NCBI GenBank assembly: GCA_046081905.1
Contig: JBJTWS010000359.1
Span: 1-14,853 of the forward strand
Source: CBW1002 sp046081905
GTDB taxonomy: Bacteria; Cyanobacteriota; Cyanobacteriia; PCC-6307; Cyanobiaceae
DNA: 14,853 nucleotides
Direction: 5' to 3'
The translations under genes were made by a program, and so were the position numbers. This document shows positions 6,821-13,506 of this stretch, piece by piece; the first letter of the stretch is position 1, and every line of letters begins with the position of its first letter. The notes below the pieces were generated by a model, which was given only the letters and a program-made list of their open reading frames with translations, had not been told where the DNA came from and made no database searches.

Positions 6821-7070
6821 GCCACCAGGCCAGGATCAGCCCGGCGCCGACTCCCCGCAGGCCCGTCCAGAACTGCCGCCCGGGCTGGTTCTGGCGGAGG
6901 CCCTGGGGGAGGGGATCGAGGAGGCGCTGGGCCAGGGCCAGGCGCTGCCGCCGGCGGCGCTGCCAGGCGGAGGGCCCCAGCCGCTGGGCGGAGGTGCTGG
7001 CCATGGCGAGCACGCCGGCGAGCTGGTGCAGGGCGCCCAGGGGCCGGGCGCGGCGCGGATGGGGGGTCAT
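6810..7070 (-). CDS. Small protein with C-terminal membrane segment
   Basis: 86 residues from ATG 7070: MTPHPRRARPLGALHQLAGV, a basic middle (RRRRQRLALAQRLLDPLPQG) and an ending GRQFWTGLRGVGAGLILAWWLRR that looks like a single short membrane helix with basic flanks. The style resembles short conserved proteins of picocyanobacteria, but I cannot name a family. The frame is open further upstream to 7397, but that part is antisense to the plus-strand gene at 7080 and is left out. Its start faces that of the plus-strand gene only nine bases away, and its end overlaps the methyltransferase gene. No Shine-Dalgarno was evident. Confidence 0.5.
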   Translation of the reverse strand: MTPHPRRARPLGALHQLAGVLAMASTSAQRLGPSAWQRRRRQRLALAQRLLDPLPQGLRQNQPGRQFWTGLRGVGAGLILAWWLRR

Positions 7071-7079
7071 GCCGCCAGG

Positions 7080-7406
7080 ATGGGCGCCATCTTCCCCGGT
7101 TGTCCAGTGACCCAGCGGACTCCCACCCCCCGTCGCGCCTGGCCGGAGGAGGCCCTCGCCCAGGCGGTGGCGCTCCACGACAGCCTGAGCATCCGGGAGC
7201 GCGACTGGCACGCCCTCAAGACCCAGCGTCCCCGCCGCGGCGCCGAACAGGTGGCGGCGGCCCTGGTGCAGCTCCTCCAGGCGGATGATCCGGCCAGTTC
7301 CACCGCCACGCCGGCGCGGGAGCGGGCCATCGCCCTGCTGGAGCATGGCCTGGCCTGGTTGCGGCAGGAGATCAGCGATCCGGGCTGCCCCAGCCACGGT
7401 CGCTGA
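7080..7406 (+). CDS. Conserved-type small helical protein
   Basis: 108 residues from ATG 7080; GTG 7107 (VTQRTPTPRRAWPEE) is an equally plausible start and would give 99 residues. The body is helical: EEALAQAVALHDSLSIRERD, then WHALKTQRPRRGAEQVAAAL and ERAIALLEHGLAWLRQEI, ending DPGCPSHGR. This ending and the ERDWH segment look like a short conserved protein of Synechococcus-type genomes, from memory; its function is not known. There are no membrane segments. The opposite strand is also open across the region, but its product is a low-complexity Arg/Gly/Pro sequence. The 3' end overlaps the convergent ATPase-type gene by 35 bp. Confidence 0.65.
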   Translation: MGAIFPGCPVTQRTPTPRRAWPEEALAQAVALHDSLSIRERDWHALKTQRPRRGAEQVAAALVQLLQADDPASSTATPARERAIALLEHGLAWLRQEISDPGCPSHGR

Positions 7407-7797
7407 ACCGGGAGCGCCGCACCGCCAGCTGGAGGCGGTTGCCCCGCGGGCTCCAGCGCACGTCGTCGAAGCAGTGGTGGATCAGAAAGAGCCCCCGGCC
7501 GCAGGGGGTGTCCTCCTGGTCGGGCAGGCAGTGGCGGCGGCTGTGGGGGGGAACGCCGGGCCCCTCGTCCTGCACCTGCCACACGAGCCAGCGGGGCGTC
7601 TGGATGCGGCGGATCCGCAGGCACTTGCGGGGATCACAGCCGTTGCCGTGCCGCACGGCATTCACCAGGGCCTCCTGCAGGCCCAGATGGAGCTCCGCGA
7701 GGGTGCGCTCACAGCGGACCGGTTCAAGCAGCAGATCCACCAGCGGAGCCAGCTGGAGGGTGGAGGGAGTGATGTAATCGGCCCAACGCAACGCCAC
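7372..7797 (-). CDS. RsbW-like anti-sigma regulatory factor (HATPase_c serine kinase fold)
   Basis: 141 residues from GTG 7797 (VALRWADYITPSTLQLAPLV). The frame is open to 7884, but that would overlap the end of gun4 by 56 bp. The GHKL ATPase motifs are present: N box LGLQEALVNAVRHGN (residues 38-52, with the Mg-binding Asn at 46), G1 box DEGPGVP (77-83) and G2 box CGRGLFLIHHCFDDV (99-113). This is the single-domain pattern of RsbW/SpoIIAB-type proteins, which bind a sigma factor or phosphorylate an anti-sigma-factor antagonist using ATP. The target here is unknown. The gene lies 31 bp downstream of gun4 on the same strand and may be cotranscribed with it. Its 3' end overlaps the convergent plus-strand gene. 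Confidence 0.82.
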   Translation of the reverse strand: MALRWADYITPSTLQLAPLVDLLLEPVRCERTLAELHLGLQEALVNAVRHGNGCDPRKCLRIRRIQTPRWLVWQVQDEGPGVPPHSRRHCLPDQEDTPCGRGLFLIHHCFDDVRWSPRGNRLQLAVRRSRFSDRGWGSPDR

Positions 7798-7828
7798 CCG
7801 ATCAGGTCCGCAGCTGCCGGAGTCGACC

Positions 7829-8569
7829 CTAGCCCGCAGCCTTCTCGATCCGCTGGCGCAGGGCCGGATGGTGAAGCAGTGCATCCATCAGCCGCACCCC
7901 CCGCAGCTGGTTCACCAGGGGCATGTGGCCCTCCGGGGCCTCCAGGCTCCAGGTGAAGGAGCCGGGATAGCGGGTCCAGACGCCATCGGTCTTCCAGCCG
8001 AGCAGGGGCCAGAGCCGCTCCCAGCGGCCACCGCAGGCCTGCAGCAGCCGGCCCTGCACCGAGAAGCCGAAGCGGCCGCGCGAGTAGGTGAGCCAGAGCC
8101 GATCGAGGCTCTCCAGGTCCACCCCCGGCATGGCGGGTACTTCGCTGTAATACACATAGCCGCGTCGCACGGCCTCCGGGCCGGCCAGCTGGCGCAGCAG
8201 CTCACTGGTGAGGCGATCGGCGGCTTCGAACTCCTGCCGCATCAGGTGCCCCTGCAGCTCCGCGTAGCAGAGGCCGGCGCCGCTGGTCACCGCGAGCCAG
8301 CCCTCGGGGTAGCGCTTCAGCACCGCTTCCTTCAGGTCCGGGTCGCTCTCCTGCAGCAGCAGCTGCAGCAGGCAGCCCGGGGCCCAGTCGTCGCCGGTGG
8401 CATCCCAGCCATCGAGCCGGTCGGCGATCAGGGGTGCCACCTCGGCCGCATGAGCCTCCAGGGGGGCCAGCAGGCTGCGCCGCTGCCGCGCCGAAGCACG
8501 GAGGAAGCCCTCCAGCAGCTGGTCTGGGGTCGCACTGGCGGCGGTGGAAACCGGGGTACCGGAGAGCAT
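7829..8569 (-). CDS. gun4: GUN4, Mg-chelatase-stimulating porphyrin-binding protein
   Basis: 246 residues. The N-terminal part (about 12-90) is a helical bundle (ATPDQLLEGFLRASARQRRS, DWAPGCLLQLLLQ). The C-terminal GUN4 core (about 95-240) has the family's conserved features: AGLCYAELQGHLMRQEFEAA, RGYVYYSEVPAMPG, LWLTYSRGRFGFSVQ, WPLLGWKTDGVW and PGSFTWSLEAPEGHMPLVNQ. In cyanobacteria GUN4 binds protoporphyrin IX and Mg-protoporphyrin and activates the ChlH subunit of Mg-chelatase, committing tetrapyrrole to chlorophyll. Length is normal. ATG 8569 is the only reasonable start, although no strong Shine-Dalgarno is seen. The 103-bp gap to the divergent mnmH must hold both promoters; no confident -10/-35 pair was found there. 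Confidence 0.93.
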   Translation of the reverse strand: MLSGTPVSTAASATPDQLLEGFLRASARQRRSLLAPLEAHAAEVAPLIADRLDGWDATGDDWAPGCLLQLLLQESDPDLKEAVLKRYPEGWLAVTSGAGLCYAELQGHLMRQEFEAADRLTSELLRQLAGPEAVRRGYVYYSEVPAMPGVDLESLDRLWLTYSRGRFGFSVQGRLLQACGGRWERLWPLLGWKTDGVWTRYPGSFTWSLEAPEGHMPLVNQLRGVRLMDALLHHPALRQRIEKAAG

Positions 8570-8672
8570 CGAGCAGACCCAGCCAGGTGGGGGAGCCAGT
8601 GTGGGCCCACTATGTCAGTCAGGTTTGACCCGGGGCGGCCCGGGGGTTCCCACCGCCACCCGAACCGCCGCC

Positions 8673-9782
8673 ATGCCCTTCCGCGACGAAGCCTCCTTCC
8701 TCTCCAGCGCGAATGGCTCCGGCCCCGCCCGCCTGCCCGTGGAGGCGTTTCTGGCGGCCAGCGGCCCGGTGGTGGATGTGCGCAGCCCCTCCGAGTTCCG
8801 CCAGGGCCACATCCCCGGCGCCCAGTCGCTGCCCCTGTTCTCCGATGAGGAGCGCGCCGAGGTGGGCCCCCTCTACAAGCCGGCGGGCCGGCGGCGGGCC
8901 CAGCACCGGGGGCTGAAGCTGGTGGGGCCCCGCCTGGCCTGCCTGGCCAACGCCCTGGGGGCCCTGGCGGAGGCCGGCCGGCCCGAGGGGGACCCGGCCG
9001 TGCTGCGGATTCACTGCTGGCGCGGCGGGCTGCGCTCCGGCAGCGTCGCCTGGCTGGCCAGCACCCTGGATCTGCCGGTGCTGCTGCTGGAGGGGGGCTA
9101 CAAGGCCTTCCGGCGCTGGGTTCTGGACCTGTTCGATCGGCCCTGGCCCCTGCGGCTGCTCGGCGGCCGCACCGGCTGCGGCAAGACCGATCTGCTCCTG
9201 GCCATGGCAGCCCGGGGGATGGCCGTGGTGGATCTCGAGGGGCTGGCCCACCACCGCGGCAGCAGCTTCGGGGGGCTGGGTCAGCCGGAGCAGCCCAGCA
9301 GCGAGCACTTCGAGAACCGCCTCGCCCTGGCGTTGCACGGGCTCCAGGAGGCTCCGGCCATCTGGGTGGAGGCCGAGAGCGCCCAGGTGGGGCGCTGCCG
9401 TATCCCCCGCGGCCTGTGGGCTCGGATGCAGGGGGCCCCGGTGCTGGAGATTCAGCGGCCCCCGTGCGAGCGGATCGAGCGGCTGGTGGCGGTCTATGGC
9501 GTCCAGAATCCCCAGGGGCTGCACGAGGCCACCGAGCGGATCGCCAAACGGCTCGGTCCCCAGCGCACGGCAGTGGCCCTGGCGGCGATCGAGGCCCGCG
9601 ACTGGGCCACCGCCTGCGGCGCGATGCTCGACTATTACGACCGCTGCTACGACCATGAACTCGAGCGGCATCCGGCACCGAGCCTGGGCCGGCTGGATCT
9701 GACGGGCCTCAGCGACGAAGCCGCTGCCGTGCTTCTGGAGGAGCAGCTCGATGCGACGGGCAGCTCCGGGATCGCGGCCTAG
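8673..9782 (+). CDS. mnmH: tRNA 2-selenouridine/geranyl-2-thiouridine synthase MnmH
   Basis: 369 residues from ATG 8673, an in-frame start giving the usual family length; the frame is open further upstream but only into gun4's promoter region. The N-terminal rhodanese domain (about 20-140) has VVDVRSPSEFRQGHIPGA and the active-site loop HCWRGGLRSGS with catalytic Cys115. A P-loop domain follows, with Walker A GRTGCGKT at 165-172, then VDLEGLAHHRGSSFGGLG and WVEAESAQVGR, both typical of MnmH. The enzyme replaces sulfur with selenium at the wobble 2-thiouridine of certain tRNAs, via a geranylated intermediate, using selenophosphate. It is soluble. psb28 follows 23 bp later, so the two may be cotranscribed. 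Confidence 0.93.
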   Translation: MPFRDEASFLSSANGSGPARLPVEAFLAASGPVVDVRSPSEFRQGHIPGAQSLPLFSDEERAEVGPLYKPAGRRRAQHRGLKLVGPRLACLANALGALAEAGRPEGDPAVLRIHCWRGGLRSGSVAWLASTLDLPVLLLEGGYKAFRRWVLDLFDRPWPLRLLGGRTGCGKTDLLLAMAARGMAVVDLEGLAHHRGSSFGGLGQPEQPSSEHFENRLALALHGLQEAPAIWVEAESAQVGRCRIPRGLWARMQGAPVLEIQRPPCERIERLVAVYGVQNPQGLHEATERIAKRLGPQRTAVALAAIEARDWATACGAMLDYYDRCYDHELERHPAPSLGRLDLTGLSDEAAAVLLEEQLDATGSSGIAA

Positions 9783-9805
9783 GATCGTTTTTTCCACCAG
9801 TTGCC

Positions 9806-10177
9806 ATGGGTGCCGCCATTCAGTTCTTCCGTGGTGTGGATGAGCCGGTGGTGCCCGATATCCGCCTGACCCGCTCCCGCGATGGCCGCACCGGCCAGGC
9901 GATGTTCGTGTTCGAGGAGCCCGAGGCCCTCGCCCCCGAAACCATGGGCGATATCACCGGCATGTTCATGGTGGATGAGGAGGGCGAGATGGTGACCCGC
10001 GAGGTGAAGGCCCGCTTCGTGAACGGCAAGGCCAGTGCCCTGGAGGCCACCTACACCTGGAAGAACACCACCGATTTCGAGCGGTTCATGCGCTTCGCCG
10101 AGCGCTACGCCGACAGCCACGGCCTCGGCTTCTCCGGCCAGGGTGGTGGCGAGGAGGCGGCTGACGCCGAAGGCTGA
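9806..10177 (+). CDS. psb28: Photosystem II assembly protein Psb28
   Basis: 123 residues. The family signature is clear: AAIQFFRGVDEPVVPDIRLT, then GRTGQAMFVFEEPEAL, MGDITGMFMVDEEGEMVTRE and ATYTWKNTTDFERFMRFAER. Psb28 is a soluble, thylakoid-associated protein that binds CP47-containing assembly intermediates of photosystem II on the cytoplasmic face and protects them during biogenesis and repair; it is absent from the mature complex. Length is normal, with a short Gly/Glu-rich tail. No strong Shine-Dalgarno is seen before ATG 9806. The mnmH stop is 23 bp upstream and the first permease gene follows after 49 bp, all on the plus strand. Confidence 0.95.
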   Translation: MGAAIQFFRGVDEPVVPDIRLTRSRDGRTGQAMFVFEEPEALAPETMGDITGMFMVDEEGEMVTREVKARFVNGKASALEATYTWKNTTDFERFMRFAERYADSHGLGFSGQGGGEEAADAEG

Positions 10178-10215
10178 GGCCGGCCATGGAGAGAGGCTGC
10201 AGCCCATGCAGGCCC

Positions 10216-10220
10216 AGGGG
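10216..10220 (+). promoter_or_regulatory. Ribosome binding site deciding the first permease start
   Basis: AGGGG followed by a 6-nt spacer precedes ATG 10227. It favours 10227 over the in-frame ATG at 10206. Confidence 0.5.
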
Positions 10221-10226
10221 AACCCG

Positions 10227-11312
10227 ATGAACTTTGGCCAGTGGCTCGGGCTTGCCGCCCTGGTGGCCTCCCTGCTGCTCCTCTGGAGCCTGCGGGAGGC
10301 CCTCGTGCTCGTCTTCGCCGCCGTGGTGCTGGCCATGGCCCTCTGCACCCTGGTGGGGCGGATCCGCCAGCTGCTGGGCTGCGCCCGGCCCCTCGCCCTG
10401 CTGCTCAGCCTCCTCCTGCTGGTGGTGCTGGTGCTGGTGGTGGGCACCGTGGTGATCCCCCCGTTCGTGGATCAGTTCGCCGAGCTGCTGCAGAAGATTC
10501 CCGCCGCCGGCCGGGAGCTGCTCCAGCTGGTGCGCCAGGCGATCAGTTCCGCCAGCACCATGCTCTACGGCCGCAGTGACGGGGCCCTGGGCTGGCTGCA
10601 GCAGGGTCTGCAGCAGGCCAATCCCGCCAATGGCCTGGCGGGCAGCCTCAGCGGGGGTGCCCTGCGGATCGTGGGGCTGGCCGGAAACGTGGGCACCGGC
10701 CTGCTGCAGACCCTGTTCGTGGTGGCCGTGGCGCTGATGATCGCCAGCCAGCCCACGGCCTACCGGGAGGTGCTGCTGCTGCTGGTGCCCTCCTTCTACC
10801 GCCGCCGTTTCCGGGTGGTGCTCACCCACTGCGGCGATGCCCTGAGCGGCTGGATGAGCGGCGTGCTGATCAGCTCCACCTGCGTGGGGCTGCTGGCGCT
10901 GATCGGCCTGTCGCTGCTGGGGGTGAAGCTGGCGGCGGCGAATGCCCTGCTGGCGGGTCTGCTCAACATCATTCCGAACGTGGGGCCCACCCTTGGCACC
11001 CTGTTCCCGCTCTCGGTGGCGCTGCTGGAGAGTCCCTGGAAGGCCCTGGCGGTGCTGGGTCTCTACGTGGCCATCCAGAACCTCGAGAGCTATGTGATCA
11101 CCCCCTCGGTGATGCACCACCAGCTGCAGTTGCTGCCGGGCCTCACCCTGATCGCCCAGCTGCTGTTCACCGTGCTGTTCGGTCCGCTGGGCCTGCTGCT
11201 GGCCCTGCCCCTGGCGGTGTGCCTGCAGGTGCTGGTGCGGGAGGTGCTCATCCGCGACGTGCTTGATCCCTGGCGCCGATCCGCCGCCCCGCCCACCGCA
11301 GCGCTGCCATGA
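10227..11312 (+). CDS. AI-2E/PerM family membrane transporter, first paralogue
   Basis: 361 residues from ATG 10227 (MNFGQWLGLAALVASLLLLW). Topology is typical of the AI-2E transporter (formerly UPF0118) family: three N-terminal membrane segments (about 5-25, 27-45, 57-80), a soluble amphipathic stretch (about 85-150, VIPPFVDQFAELLQKIPAAG), then about five further segments. The family hallmark is the loop LLNIIPNVGPTLGTLFPL and the QNLESYVITPSVM segment near the C-terminus. Characterised relatives include putative autoinducer-2 exporters and Na+/H+ antiporters, so the substrate cannot be told from sequence. The stop overlaps the start of a second paralogue by 4 bp (ATGA), which suggests translational coupling. 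Confidence 0.88.
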   Translation: MNFGQWLGLAALVASLLLLWSLREALVLVFAAVVLAMALCTLVGRIRQLLGCARPLALLLSLLLLVVLVLVVGTVVIPPFVDQFAELLQKIPAAGRELLQLVRQAISSASTMLYGRSDGALGWLQQGLQQANPANGLAGSLSGGALRIVGLAGNVGTGLLQTLFVVAVALMIASQPTAYREVLLLLVPSFYRRRFRVVLTHCGDALSGWMSGVLISSTCVGLLALIGLSLLGVKLAAANALLAGLLNIIPNVGPTLGTLFPLSVALLESPWKALAVLGLYVAIQNLESYVITPSVMHHQLQLLPGLTLIAQLLFTVLFGPLGLLLALPLAVCLQVLVREVLIRDVLDPWRRSAAPPTAALP

Positions 11313-12328
11313 GCCCGCGCACCGTGGTGGGCGTGCTCGCCCTGGTGGTGCTGGGCCTCCTGGCCTGGGAACTCCGCTGGGTGCTGCTGGTGCTCTTCGG
11401 CGCGGTGGTGCTGGCGGTGGCCCTCGATGTGCCGATCACCCTGCTGCGGCGGCTGCTGCCCCTCAACCGCCAGGCCGCCCTGGCCCTGGTGCTGGTGGTG
11501 CTGCTGCTGGCCGGCAGCCAGCTGGGGGGCCTGCTGCTGCCGGAGCTGGTGGACCAGGTGAACGAGCTCACCCAGCTGCTGCCCTCCCTGAGCCGCAAGC
11601 TGGCGGATCTCGCGAGCAACCTGCCGGGGCTGCCCCGGCTGGAGCAGCAGCTGCTGGAGGGCAGCACCTGGGAGAAGCTCCAGCCCCTGGGCGGCCAGCT
11701 GCTGGGGGTGGCCGGGGGCGCCGCCAACACCACCATCCAGCTGCTGCTGATGGGGCTTCTGGCGATTCTGCTGGCCCTCGATCCCCGCAGCCACCAAGGG
11801 CTGGTGGTGGCCGCCACGCCGCGCTTCTACCGCCACCGCATGCGGGAGCTGCTGCACGAGTGCCGCGAGGCCCTGGGGGGCTGGCTGGCGGGCATGACCC
11901 TCTCAGCCCTGGTGGTGGGGCTGCTCACCTGGGCGGGCCTCGCCCTGCTTGGGGTGCCCCTGGCCCTGCTGAGCGCCCTGGTCTGCGCGGTGCTCACCTT
12001 CGTGCCCACGATCGGGCCCACCGCAGCCACGCTTCTGCCCCTGGCCATGGCGCTGGTGGTGTCGCCGGCCAAGGTGGTGCAGGTGCTGATCCTGCGGCTG
12101 GTGCTCCAGAACGGCGAGGCCTTCCTGCTCACGCCGCTGCTGCTCAAACGCACCGTGAATCTGCTGCCCACCGTGGCGCTGATGGCCCAGCTCTGCCTAG
12201 GGGCCCTGCTGGGGCTACCCGGGGTTCTGATCGCCCTGCCGCTGGTGGTGGTGCTGCAGGTGATCGGTCAGGAGGTGGTGGTGCGCGAAATCATGGACCA
12301 CTGGGACCGCACTCAACGCCGCACGTAG
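11309..12328 (+). CDS. AI-2E/PerM family membrane transporter, second paralogue
   Basis: 339 residues with the same architecture as its upstream neighbour: N-terminal segments in TVVGVLALVVLGLLAWELRW and VLLVLFGAVVLAVALDVPIT, a soluble region (LPELVDQVNELTQLLPSLSR), and later segments with the hallmark loop FVPTIGPTAATLLPLAMALV and QNGEAFLLTPLLLKR. Where the first copy has the common QNLESYVITP, this one has QNGEAFLLTP, so the copies have diverged and are not a recent duplication. ATG 11309 overlaps the upstream stop (ATGA). It probably lies in the cytoplasmic or thylakoid membrane; the two proteins could form a heteromer, but this is inference. The 3' end overlaps the convergent 70-residue gene by 16 bp. 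Confidence 0.87.
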   Translation: MSPRTVVGVLALVVLGLLAWELRWVLLVLFGAVVLAVALDVPITLLRRLLPLNRQAALALVLVVLLLAGSQLGGLLLPELVDQVNELTQLLPSLSRKLADLASNLPGLPRLEQQLLEGSTWEKLQPLGGQLLGVAGGAANTTIQLLLMGLLAILLALDPRSHQGLVVAATPRFYRHRMRELLHECREALGGWLAGMTLSALVVGLLTWAGLALLGVPLALLSALVCAVLTFVPTIGPTAATLLPLAMALVVSPAKVVQVLILRLVLQNGEAFLLTPLLLKRTVNLLPTVALMAQLCLGALLGLPGVLIALPLVVVLQVIGQEVVVREIMDHWDRTQRRT

Positions 12329-12525
12329 TGGCGCCAGAGGGAGGGTTGCAGCAGCAGAACCAGCACGGCGAGGGGGTGGCTGCCGATGGCGAACACCACC
12401 GCCGAGACGGTGAAGGCATCGAGCAGCAGCCGGAATTCCCCCTGGAGATCGGTGAGGGCCAGCAAGAGAAGGGCGAGGGGCACCAGAAACCCTGCCCGGG
12501 AAGGGCGCCCGTGGGAACGGGTCAA
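12313..12525 (-). CDS. Small membrane protein downstream of secF
   Basis: 70 residues if it starts at TTG 12525, which overlaps the secF stop as TTGA; no ATG exists in the frame. A later GTG (VPLALLLLAL) is possible but would lose the basic N-terminus. The sequence has two hydrophobic segments, FLVPLALLLLALTD and TVSAVVFAIGSHPLAVLVLLL, and ends QPSLWRHYVRR. It resembles a short conserved protein found after secF in related cyanobacteria, from memory, but the function is unknown. Position and overlap suggest expression with secD-secF. Its 3' end overlaps the convergent permease gene by 16 bp. Confidence 0.6.
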   Translation of the reverse strand: MTRSHGRPSRAGFLVPLALLLLALTDLQGEFRLLLDAFTVSAVVFAIGSHPLAVLVLLLQPSLWRHYVRR

Positions 12526-13490
12526 CGGGAGAGCACCGGCAGGAGGGTCGGGGCGATACCGATGCTCGACCAGGTGCCCACCAGGATGCCCACCGCCAGG
12601 GCCAGGGCGAACCAGAACAGGGTGCTGCCGCCGAAGAACAGCAGCGCCAGCAGGGGGAGCAGGGTGGTGAGGGAGGTGTAGAGGGAGCGGGTGAGGGTGG
12701 CGGCCACGGCGGCATCGGCCTGATCCTCCAGCGACTCCTCGGCCAGAAGGCGCCGCTTCTCACGGATCCGGTCAAACACCACCACCGTGTCGTTCACGGA
12801 GTAGCCGGCCACCGTGAGCAGGGCCACGGCGAAGAGGCTGTTCACCTCCACCCCCCGCAGCAGCCCCAGCCAGGCGAACAGCCCTGCGGTGATCAGCACA
12901 TCGTGGCCGAGGCAGAAGAGGGCCAGGAAGGCGAAGAGGCGGTCGTAGCGGAACGCGATGTAGATGGCGATCCCCACGAAGCTCACCAGCAGCGACACGA
13001 GGCTGCCCCGCAGCAACTGGGCCCCGAGGGTGGGACCGATGGTTTCCACCGAGAGTCCCCCCGGCTGGAACGGACCCGCCACGGGGGCCAGGTCGTTCAC
13101 CACGGCCTGGCTCTGGTCGGCGGTGAGGTTGGGCAGCCGCAGCAGCAGGGAGGCACCGTTGTCGAGGATCTGGATGCCCACGCCGCCGAGGTTGGGCGCC
13201 CGCTCGCCCGGATCATGGGGGAGGGGGATCCGCTCCAGCTGCTGCTGCACCGTGGCGGTGGCCAAGGGGGTGCAGGCCGGGGTGCAGGCCCGCTCCAGCT
13301 GGATCTGGGTGCCACCGGTGAAGTCGAGGCCGGGGCGCAGCGGCGCCCGGATGGCGGGATCGAGCCAGCAGAGCACCATGCCCAGCACGCTCAGCAGGGC
13401 GGCAGCGAGCGAAACCCCCCAGGCCAGGCGGCGATGGCGGTTGATGCGCAGGGCGGGCTGGGCCTCGGAAAGCGAGGGGCTGATGGGCAT
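12522..13490 (-). CDS. secF: Protein translocase subunit SecF
   Basis: 322 residues. Membrane segment 1 is near 24-43 (LAWGVSLAAALLSVLGMVLC), followed by the family signature GLDFTGGTQIQLE near 54-66. After a periplasmic/lumenal domain (LPNLTADQSQAVVNDLAPVA) come about five more membrane segments, containing GHDVLITAGLF and the conserved AGYSVNDTVVVFDRIRE with the functional Asp/Asn residues, and a C-terminal GGSTLFWFALALAVGILVGT. SecF pairs with SecD to use the proton motive force to pull preproteins from SecYEG. ATG 13490 lies 16 bp after the secD stop; no Shine-Dalgarno is visible, so coupling to secD is likely. Length is normal for a cyanobacterial SecF. Confidence 0.95.
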   Translation of the reverse strand: MPISPSLSEAQPALRINRHRRLAWGVSLAAALLSVLGMVLCWLDPAIRAPLRPGLDFTGGTQIQLERACTPACTPLATATVQQQLERIPLPHDPGERAPNLGGVGIQILDNGASLLLRLPNLTADQSQAVVNDLAPVAGPFQPGGLSVETIGPTLGAQLLRGSLVSLLVSFVGIAIYIAFRYDRLFAFLALFCLGHDVLITAGLFAWLGLLRGVEVNSLFAVALLTVAGYSVNDTVVVFDRIREKRRLLAEESLEDQADAAVAATLTRSLYTSLTTLLPLLALLFFGGSTLFWFALALAVGILVGTWSSIGIAPTLLPVLSR

Positions 13491-13506
13491 GGCGTGGGAG
13501 AGGGGA

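Noticed and set aside
7071..7397. N-terminal extension of the 86-residue minus gene
   Set aside because: Antisense to the better-supported plus-strand gene at 7080-7406; composition looks like a shadow.
8428..9678. Long minus-strand ORF of 416 codons opposite mnmH
   Set aside because: Low-complexity Arg/Pro/Gly sequence typical of antisense reading in GC-rich genes; mnmH motifs on the plus strand are decisive.
10086..11120. Minus-strand ORF opposite psb28 and the first permease
   Set aside because: Gln/His/Gly-rich antisense product of Leu/Val-rich membrane protein codons.
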